In this document: one piece after another, positions 56,694 to 64,000 of the stretch
Layout: each line of letters opens with the position of its first letter
Numbering within the stretch: the stretch's first letter is position 1
Source: Nymphaea colorata
Taxonomy: Eukaryota > Streptophyta > Magnoliopsida > Nymphaeales > Nymphaeaceae
NCBI RefSeq assembly: GCF_008831285.2
Contig: NC_045140.1
Location: forward strand, 13,904,233 to 13,968,232
DNA: 64,000 bases
Reading direction: 5' to 3'
Notes under the pieces: generated by a model
Told to the model about the DNA's origin: nothing
What the model saw: only the letters and a program-made list of their open reading frames with translations
The model's database searches: none
Translations under genes and position numbers: made by a program

Positions 56694-59459
56694 TCAAATT
56701 CCTTCATGATATCCCAGTCCTCTCATGTTCATCTGAAAAGATATGCTAATTGGTTGCAAGATGCCATCTTCATTTTTCCCAAGGCCAGTGAATGGACGGT
56801 AGCCACCTTTCAGAAGCAACTGAAAACCCTTGGGGTTTTTCATGAAATGAACATACAATAGGTGTTCTTGGTAACTTGCACGATTGCTTGAAATAGCATA
56901 AGCATTCCCGGATGGTTCCTCTATCTCCATGTTCTGCATCCATTCTTCCAAAGGTCTGTCCTTTGTTGTTCTTATGCTCGGTACATCTACCGGATCAATT
57001 GGCCTAGGGAGCATAGGTTGCATCAACCTCTTGACCGGATCCTCAGCACGGACAGTGATGACTGATGGACCAAAATTCCATTTTAGGCATTGATGAAGAG
57101 TGGATGGGATCGCTCGTACTTGATGGATCCAAGGTCGTCCCAAAAGCAGGTTGTATGATGGTGGTACATCTACCACATGAAATACAATGCAATGGCTAGT
57201 ATTTTCAATGATCACATTCATGTCGAGGGTACCTTTGCTGTTCATGCCTCGGCCATCGTATCCGTAGATCTTGGTATTATCAGAACGATATTCGTTTTCA
57301 CGAAACCCCAATGTTTTAGCCGTGAGATCAGGACAAATATTCAAACCACTTCCTCCATCAATCAAAACATGTGGCACCGTCATCCCATTGACCTGAACAA
57401 CGATGTAAAGAGCATCTTCATGGAAATATCCCCATTTTGAGAGGTCTTTTTCTGAGAAGGTAATTGACTGATTTTTAGAAGCTTGAATCGAGTCTCTCTC
57501 ATCCATACGCTCTTCCAAGGGGAGAACGTCCAAATAGCATGGATCTTCATCTGAGGAGTCATTTGATGATTCGTCGCCTTGTAAGATAAAAGTCTTTGGA
57601 ATCATAGGAAGTTTCTTGGGCAAACTTTCTATCCTGCCTTTCATCATAGTAATGAAATCTAGAGGTTCCTTACCTTGGTTTACCACCATGATTTTGTGTG
57701 AGCTGCTCCCAATATAAGGTCGAATGTGCTCTTGTGGATGGTACGAAAGTGGAGTGACTGTAGTGATCATGGCTACTACCGCCTTTCCGTGGTCAGGGAA
57801 TGGATTCCTTAGTATCTCAGGAGTACTATCATCACAAATCTTGAGATCCTTGTTGATGAAGTCTTGAATAATATTTTTGAGAACAAAACAATCCTCAGTG
57901 TCATGACCAGGGGTACGATGAAACTTGCACAGTTTTTCTTTATTTCCTCCCATCATTTTCGGAGGCTCTGACACTTTTGGCAAGACGATAGTTCCTTTGG
58001 CGAGAAGGTATTCCAGGATCTTCTCCCGAGACTGGCTCAGAGGAGTGAATTTTCGGTCGTAGCTCCAACCTGGGTGTTTGTTCTTCCTTTCATCGTCGCC
58101 TTTGAGAAACTGTGTGTTCTTCTTGAAACTGACTCCCTTGTCATGCTTGTAGTTATTATCATGGTCCTTTCTAATGCCAGCATTGGCTATGAATTGTGCA
58201 GGCAGTTGTGTCCTTCCTCCTTTCTTTCCATCTTCTTTGTACTTAGGAGCAGTAATTCCATCAAAATCTCCTTCCTCAATCCCTTCTTCTATCGAGTTTG
58301 CTTGTTCAATTAACTCAGCAAAGGTTTTGATCGGGGCATTGCGGATGAGACTTTTCAAGGGTTGGGCAAGATTTTTCCTAATGAGTGACAAGGCTTGTGT
58401 CTCAGAAATGGGCTCCTTCATCTTATTGCATTGCATTCTCCATTTTTGGATGAATTCTCGAGCCTTTTCTCCTTGTTTCTGACGAAGACTGCAAATGGTA
58501 CTGAGGGTTGGAGCCATGGGAGCATTTTGTTCAAATCTTTCAACAAACATGTTAATCAACTTGTCAAACTCCTTCAGCTCGATTGGATTGATATTTTCTT
58601 TATACCATTGTGCGGCAATGCCTTCAAGACTTCTTGGAAAATATTGGAACAAAGCTCTATTATTTGTCCGAATTTTGTAGCAATCATTGAAAAAGGTTGA
58701 AAGATGAACGTGTGGACAGGTGGTTCCATCATATCTGATGAATTCTCTGGGCAAGCCTTTCACGTCTTCGTCTCCTTCAATGCCAAGGTAGTAGTCCTCA
58801 CATGAGTATGAATGTTTCCCCTTCCCCCTAAGCTCAAGATTGTTCATTCTTTTCTCCATTTCGTAGAATCTGCGCTTAGTCGGACTTTCATCATCACTTG
58901 ATTCGACCAATTCTGGCCTGGTCTTTTTCTTTTTGCCTTTGATCTCCTTTACTTTTTCTTCAGAACTCTCACCGTCTGAGCTGCTGCTAGTGATGTATTT
59001 CTTTGTCTTTTTTACTTTCTTGGTAGGTTTTCTCTTCCTTTTGTGCTTCTCTTCCGAACTTTCAGTGGTGATAGGACTGGGTGAGCTGTTTTCTATCATA
59101 ACATCTTTTCCCTTTTTATTTTTCTTTGTTGTCTTTTTCTTTTTGAGAGAAGACAGTTCGGGTTTTTCTTCCTTACTAGTTGTCGAATCTGAACTCAAAT
59201 GGTCTTCATCCTGATTTTCAACAAAAGACTTGTTTTTCTTCTTTCTTTTCTGCTTGGCAGTCTTTTCATTATCCGTCTCTGGAGTAACCATCAAAGCCTT
59301 TTGCTCTTCTTGCTCCTTCATAAATCGCTCCATGAACAAACGGAACATATAGTAAGCTTCTGGCTCGATTGCTGGGAGGCCAAGTGTTTCTGGACGGAGT
59401 TCAGAGGATGAAGCCTCGTTTTGAGGAGTCTGCTTAGCTTGCGATCTAGTTTCAACCAT
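56694..59459 (-). CDS. Ogre-like gag-protease polyprotein, 921 aa
   Basis: ATG at 59459 (MVETRSQAKQ). Residues ~70-210 are Lys/Ser/Glu-rich and low complexity. A retrotransposon gag domain spans ~235-400 (FIRYDGTTCPHVHLSTFF, QWYKENINPIELKEFDKL). A zinc-knuckle-like CKFHRTPGHDTEDCF lies near 510, and an aspartic protease site LIDGGSGLNICP near 710 (DGG variant, typical of the Tat group). A G-patch-like GLGKNEDG segment lies near 895. The frame is fully open, so the gag particle protein and protease may still be encoded. RT would be added by splicing into the next exon. Confidence 0.9.
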   Translation of the reverse strand: MVETRSQAKQTPQNEASSSELRPETLGLPAIEPEAYYMFRLFMERFMKEQEEQKALMVTPETDNEKTAKQKRKKKNKSFVENQDEDHLSSDSTTSKEEKPELSSLKKKKTTKKNKKGKDVMIENSSPSPITTESSEEKHKRKRKPTKKVKKTKKYITSSSSDGESSEEKVKEIKGKKKKTRPELVESSDDESPTKRRFYEMEKRMNNLELRGKGKHSYSCEDYYLGIEGDEDVKGLPREFIRYDGTTCPHVHLSTFFNDCYKIRTNNRALFQYFPRSLEGIAAQWYKENINPIELKEFDKLINMFVERFEQNAPMAPTLSTICSLRQKQGEKAREFIQKWRMQCNKMKEPISETQALSLIRKNLAQPLKSLIRNAPIKTFAELIEQANSIEEGIEEGDFDGITAPKYKEDGKKGGRTQLPAQFIANAGIRKDHDNNYKHDKGVSFKKNTQFLKGDDERKNKHPGWSYDRKFTPLSQSREKILEYLLAKGTIVLPKVSEPPKMMGGNKEKLCKFHRTPGHDTEDCFVLKNIIQDFINKDLKICDDSTPEILRNPFPDHGKAVVAMITTVTPLSYHPQEHIRPYIGSSSHKIMVVNQGKEPLDFITMMKGRIESLPKKLPMIPKTFILQGDESSNDSSDEDPCYLDVLPLEERMDERDSIQASKNQSITFSEKDLSKWGYFHEDALYIVVQVNGMTVPHVLIDGGSGLNICPDLTAKTLGFRENEYRSDNTKIYGYDGRGMNSKGTLDMNVIIENTSHCIVFHVVDVPPSYNLLLGRPWIHQVRAIPSTLHQCLKWNFGPSVITVRAEDPVKRLMQPMLPRPIDPVDVPSIRTTKDRPLEEWMQNMEIEEPSGNAYAISSNRASYQEHLLYVHFMKNPKGFQLLLKGGYRPFTGLGKNEDGILQPISISFQMNMRGLGYHEGI

Positions 59460-59728
59460 CTTGTTGGCTTTCAAGTATTCACCTTATGACATAAGAAAAT
59501 AGAGTTATTGGATGGAAATGATGACAAAATGAAGGTTCATATTGCATTACAAGTTTTAAAAGTTACATCCATAGACACTAATAAAGATGACAACGACAGA
59601 AGGAATACAAAGTTGACAACATAAAACTTTTAGGGAAGGATGGATGGTGGTCGGTTGGCATCCCACCACTCAGCATATTCCTTCTTCACCACTGGGCCTA
59701 TGAACCAAGTGTATGATATTTGTGTCTT

Positions 59729-60850
59729 CTATTCTTGTCGAGCTACTGCAAACAATGCCGTCCATTGAGGAGAACTAATGTCAAATTCAGGAATAGCTCC
59801 AATTGGTGCATGCATAGAGACCATCTTCTGCCTTTGAGAGAACTGTCTCATACATCTATCAGCACAATAATCAACTATGAAGTAAGGGCCCAAGAGTGTG
59901 GTACGCCCATGATGATGGTGAGTGTATCGAGGTAGGCTCTGTCGACGATCACAATAATCCCAAATGATCTCTCCTTCATTCAATTGCTCGATCAAACGAC
60001 GGTATTGCTCCAAGGTTGTTAATGATCCATCAGTGTTTCTGAATAGACTGGCTTGGGGTCCCGCATGCTTGAGGAACCACAATTGTAAAGCATATGTGCA
60101 TCCTTCTATGAAGTCGATATCTCCAATGGTAAAGCGAGTGAGTCCTCGGTAAAGGAAGGCTAAAGTTGTCATTGCTACTGACAAGTGTCGGGTCCCTCTA
60201 TGCCCCCATACTCGAAAAAGTTGGGTAATACGGACATCTAAAAGGTCACTTCCATTGGTAAAAAGGGTCACTCCTACTGTGCAGAGCATCATACAATGTT
60301 TAATTCTCCCTATGGCTTTTCGAGGTAGGGTAGAAGGTTCAACATAGGTTCCAAATTCTTCATACAAATTTTTCATGTTGATGCTTTGATTTTCATGGTT
60401 TTCTACTAAAGGCCAAGTTTTCCGTCCAGTAAAGTGAGCAATGAGGTCATTTGCATTGACCTTGGTTGGGTTCATAAGGAATTGTTTTTCCAATAGATCA
60501 TTTGGGTCACAAGTTGGGGTAGGGAGGTCTAGTATTTCGGCAAATTCATCTAGTAATATTGTCATTTCTCCCTATGAAAACCAAAAAGAGGAGGTCCTTG
60601 GGTTCCAACGCTCAGCGATTGCATGTACCAAATTTCCATTAACTGACTGCATGCCTCCAGCTGCCACTGTCTCTAGCCCACATTCTTCAAAGTAAGAAGG
60701 AAACATCCGAGAGAAGGTGGGATGCCAAGTCCGATACCATTCGGGAGCCAAAGGTTGAGACTCAAGAGAAATGTAGGTGGACCGTTCGGGACCTTCCCCA
60801 AAGAGGATGTGATCATAAGGGAATGTGACACCACGTTGGAAAGAATACAT
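59729..60850 (-). pseudogene. Ogre ORF1 with plant-mobile-domain-like protein, one in-frame stop
   Basis: One frame of 374 codons runs from ATG 60850 to TAG 59729, broken only by TAG at 60572-60574. Around the stop the sequence reads LVHAIAERWNPRTSSFWFS, stop, GEMTILLDEFAEILDLP. This is the conserved core of the plant mobile domain (an ALxERW...GEMTxTLxDVxxLLGLP type signature). Further conserved-looking segments are HCMMLCTVGVTLF and HLSVAMTTLAFLYRGL. No catalytic function is known for this family in retrotransposons. Its position between the 5' LTR and gag matches the extra ORF of Ogre elements. The product would be truncated to 92 residues unless the stop is read through or initiation occurs at 60565. 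Confidence 0.85.
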
Positions 60851-61639
60851 ATTGAATGATGACTCTAAAAGATAAAAATTGAATTAGTGGAAAACATTGA
60901 CTAGGTTGACAAAGACAATATGAGGTAGATGTGTGGAATGAGGTTGCAAATCATCACATAAGGTTTCACGCACATCAACATCTATCATGAAATAATTTTC
61001 TTTTTTTTTCTTTTTTTAAAAATTGGGTATAGGAACCTAATTGAGATAATTTTGTGTCACGATAATCCGATATCAAGTTATGCTTATATACCTTAGCCAA
61101 ATGGCTTAGTACGAGCATAGATTCTTCCTTAGGCAACTAAGGGTAGAGTTCATCAACTTCTTCTTGATCACTCGTCGATATACCATAAATTACCACTCAT
61201 GGTACTAACGAGGGGACGTTCCCGCCCAAGGTGTGGTCTAGTTGTAAGGCTTAGTCTTGTGCTACTGCCAAAGACCAAGCCCGGCAACATGATGACCGGG
61301 ACAAATAGGTATGAGGAATTTTGAAATATGAGAAATCATATAAATTGAGTTGTCTCTAACGCAATGTTGCCTAAGTTTGAAGATTAAAATAGAAGAGCAA
61401 ACATGGCTTTCAAACAACTCCTAAATTGAGAAGGGTGGTATGTGATCATAAATATGTGTGAACATGATTGATCCTTCTCAATTAGTCCTATGTGCAAGAA
61501 AACATTCACAATCATCAAACAATGCAATGAAATGCCAATGGGGTCGAGGCCAAAATAGGGGACATGCTTTATCATTGGCAATACATGAGATGTTCAAATT
61601 AGTGAAAATGCATCAATAATCATAGCCAAACGATGACGG
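60851..61639 (-). other. 5' leader of the Ogre-like element
   Basis: Noncoding sequence between the primer-binding site and ORF1. It contains a T-rich run near 61000-61020 and no ORF with family similarity. It may carry packaging signals, none recognisable by eye. Confidence 0.6.
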
Positions 61640-61657
61640 GTCCCATCACGGTCGCCA
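61640..61657 (-). other. Ogre primer-binding site
   Basis: Read on the minus strand: TGGCGACCGTGATGGGAC, starting six bases after the 5' LTR. TGG plus CGACC is complementary to a tRNA 3' end terminating in ...GGTCGCCA. The exact tRNA was not confirmed (tRNA-Arg is usual for Ogre elements). Confidence 0.75.
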
Positions 61658-61663
61658 TCTGTC

Positions 61664-64000
61664 TGCATCCCAAAATTTTCATTGGTTTTGGAGTGCTCCA
61701 GAAAAATAAGGTTTTTGTTTTGAAAGAGGAAAGAAAGGGACTCGCCCGTCGGTACGAGGATCGACCGTTCCCGGCGCCTTTACCGGGGGTAATCAACCCA
61801 AGGACTATGTTTATCATTGATGCATTTCGTTTTAACTAAAACATCTTTTTGATTCTATATGCGGTGTAGAAAATATTGAAAGTTTGGAGTTTCAAACTTT
61901 TGAAAGGGTTCTTGAAGAATTGCTTGAAAATGTGAAATGTTTTGAGGAAAAAGTGAAACTAGTAAATATCATTTGAAAAACTTGTGAAAATATTTTGAAA
62001 TCACTTTAGTGTTCTCTTAAGACTTTAAGTAGGTTTGAGATTTTGCTCTAATTCGGTTACCACCTAGCTAGAGCTCCATCCCTTCTTGCTTAAGTTCCTT
62101 TAGAGAGGTGCTTGTGATCATAAGTGAAATAAAGTGGGTGAGAATGCATGAATGCATTTACCCTATATGATTGAAAAAAAGTAAAACATTCCTACCACAA
62201 CGTTCATCTAATATCATTCCTACCACAACATACATATAAGATTTCGTTGTTATAATTATTATATATAAGGAAAAGTTTTTGAAAATGGATAGAGACTGTA
62301 GACCATCAAACATGATTCCAATATTGGGTCATTACTTGATTTGTGGTCTTATTGAAGTTGGTAAATAGAAAGTTCATGAGATGAGAATGTTAAGAAGAAT
62401 ACAAGAGATAAAACACTCTTATGAAAGGAAAGAGAGAGATATAGAGAAAGACATGCATACTTGTGTACATATCATCACATATAAAGAGAAAAAGATGTAT
62501 TGATTCGAAGAGAAAGAGAGATTTTAGAGGAAAAGAAAAATATCATACGCATATATGGGTATGAGAAATGTTATAAGAGAAGATTTTTGTCTTGAAAAGA
62601 GGAATAAATATTTGAAAGAGAGGAGATGGAACACATGTACATACGTATTCATGCACATATGAAAATTTATAAAATAGAAAGTGAAAGCATAGAGAGAGAA
62701 AGATGGGGGTCATCATGTTGGCATAAATGTATATAACATGTGTATACATCCATACCTTCACAAGATTAAAAAAAAAAAAATCAAGGAACAACTTAAAATT
62801 ACCAACTTCAAATTTAATGTAGGCCGGAGGGGAGCTTGGACTCATGCAAGAGTCTAAGCTAAGTCCCTAAGGCCATATTAGAAGGTTCTTTTTGAAAATG
62901 TTTTGGAAAATATGATTTATATAAGTATAGAATGTTATTATTTAGTTTGTTGTAAGAGATATATTTCTTCCACCGTTGGGTATGAAAGAAAACAAGCAAC
63001 ATAACGAAGCACTCGTTAGGGTTCCTAATGTGATGATTAAGAAGGAAACTAGCGCAAAATGCCATGAAAATGCATATTAACATGTACATTTTCGTGAGGG
63101 TTTATCCCGGGTTGGACAAGTCCCAACCTCAAAAATTAATATGAAAATAAAGAGTCTCCAAACCACACTCTCATTCCCGCCATACATTCACATGTAAGTA
63201 AAGAACCAAGCAACCATGCGTGCATAATTTATAGATAACATTCAAAGAATGAAAGAAAGAAAGAGAATGATGGAAAAAGCAAAGTTCAATTAGGAGGGAA
63301 GACATGATGTAACTATGAATTGATATACCACCTCATCTTCTCATGTTCCCGGTGCACTTGAGTATAGCCTCTTGACTCTAAAATAAAGATTGAGAGCTAT
63401 CTCTCTAATGGGAAATAATTTAAGGAAGATGAACACCTTCACTTGAAGATCCCCTTTTGAATGAAGCTCCAAAAGTGCTTGCTCTAAGTTGGAGAAGGAA
63501 ATGAAAAGAGGAAGAGGGAGAGAGAGAGAGCTCAAGAGAAACTCTAAGTCTTCAAGTGAGAATACACTAGAGTTTCTCCCAAGGACCAATCTTGCCCAAG
63601 AGGGGGGATATGGGGGGGTATTTATGGAGGATTTTGGAGCCAAAACCCAAAATTTGAATTTTTTGACCTAAAAAGACTAAAATCACCCTCCAAAAGGAGA
63701 TTTTTTTGGCCAAAAGGAGTCTTGTCCACCCAAAAAGACTAAAACTACCCTCTAAAAGGATGTTTTTTGGTCAAAAGGAGGGGTAAATTGGTCTTGTTTA
63801 CCAAAAAGACTAAAATCACCCTCTAAAAGGAGGTTTTTTGGTCAAAAAGAGGGGCAAATCGGTCTTGTTTAAAAAAGACTAAAATCACCATCTAAAAGAA
63901 GGTTTTTTGGTCAAAAGGAGGGGCAAATCGGTCTTGTTTGAAAAAGACTAAAATCACCCTCTAAAAGAAGGTTTTTTGGTCAAAAGGAGGGGCAAATCGG
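61664..64000 (-). repeat. 5' LTR of the Ogre-like element (truncated by window edge)
   Basis: It starts TGCATCCCAAAATTTTC and matches 50118 onward almost perfectly. About ten substitutions and short length differences (e.g. loss of four bases near 62268 and one extra A in the run at ~62770) separate the two over 2 kb. The window ends inside the minisatellite; by comparison about 0.5 kb of LTR remains outside. Confidence 0.9.
63667..64000. repeat. Minisatellite inside the 5' LTR (truncated)
   Basis: The same 60-70 bp units as at 52123-52735; five are visible before the window ends. Unit sequences differ slightly from the matching positions in the other LTR, so this is the part of the LTR that diverges fastest. 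Confidence 0.85.

Larger units (their letters stand above)
50118..64000 (-). mobile_element. Young Ogre-like (Tat lineage) Gypsy retrotransposon nested in Copia
   Basis: The element reads on the minus strand. The right LTR is its 5' LTR (61664 to beyond 64000) and the left LTR is its 3' LTR (50118-52928); the internal region spans 52929-61663. Order from the 5' side: primer-binding site, leader, ORF1 (plant mobile domain-like), gag-protease, an intron-like gap, RT/RNase H/second RNase H/integrase, tandem repeat, polypurine tract, 3' LTR. The extra ORF before gag, dual RNase H and the spliced gap before RT are hallmarks of Ogre elements. Expected full length is about 14.4 kb, so about 0.5 kb lies beyond the window. 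The two LTRs differ at about ten positions over 2 kb. Confidence 0.9.

Noticed and set aside
47648-64000. Possible endogenous virus instead of retrotransposons
   Set aside because: Both elements have retrotransposon domain order, LTRs and plant-type primer sites. No envelope or movement-protein-like ORF was seen, and ORF1 matches a plant mobile domain.

Overview
This is a nuclear genome segment from a flowering plant. The evidence is a split cytosolic phenylalanyl-tRNA synthetase alpha gene with a plant-type protein, long AT-rich introns, and plant-type Copia, Ogre/Tat Gypsy, LINE and hAT-like elements. I cannot resolve the species. There is one complete host gene, and repeats or decayed DNA make up most of the rest. 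I found no tRNA, rRNA, CRISPR array or microbial defence system.

Layout. 1-4260: AT-rich DNA with one splice-bounded minus-strand exon candidate at the left edge and a diverged repeat. 4270-6650: heavily decayed LINE-1-type reverse transcriptase. 6651-10955: AT-rich, no gene seen. 10956-12910 and 12932 onward: two diverged LTRs (A and B), related to the young LTR at 50118 and separated by only 21 bp that resembles a primer-binding site. LTR A carries a patch of LINE sequence in place of about 1.35 kb. LTR B is interrupted by a GC-rich noncoding insertion (about 15392-21832) and resumes to roughly 22750. 23279-24145: hAT-like non-autonomous element with a perfect 8-bp target duplication.

25218-38440: the intact gene. 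Eighteen exons join in frame to 488 codons plus stop and encode the alpha subunit of cytosolic PheRS. One intron uses a GC donor. Intron 6 carries a 794-bp hAT-like element, and intron 1 carries an unidentified coding-like fragment. Downstream are a 313-bp hAT-like MITE and a 5,405-bp element (40152-45556) with a perfect 8-bp target duplication, inverted ends and degenerate subterminal repeats. That larger element encloses a fragment of a transportin-1 gene and looks like a gene-capturing (Pack-type) hAT.

46390-64000: a nested stack. The first two exons of a KING1-type SnRK1 gamma-subunit gene are cut in exon 2 by a Copia element (5' LTR at 46902, initiator-Met primer-binding site, gag-pol with two in-frame stops). 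That Copia is itself cut at 50117/50118 by a young minus-strand Ogre-like Gypsy element of about 14 kb, which runs off the right edge. The Ogre-like element has 2.8-kb LTRs with internal minisatellites, an extra plant-mobile-domain ORF before gag, a gag-protease ORF, a stop-containing gap that ends in a strong 3' splice site before RT, dual RNase H, integrase and a 3'-untranslated tandem repeat.
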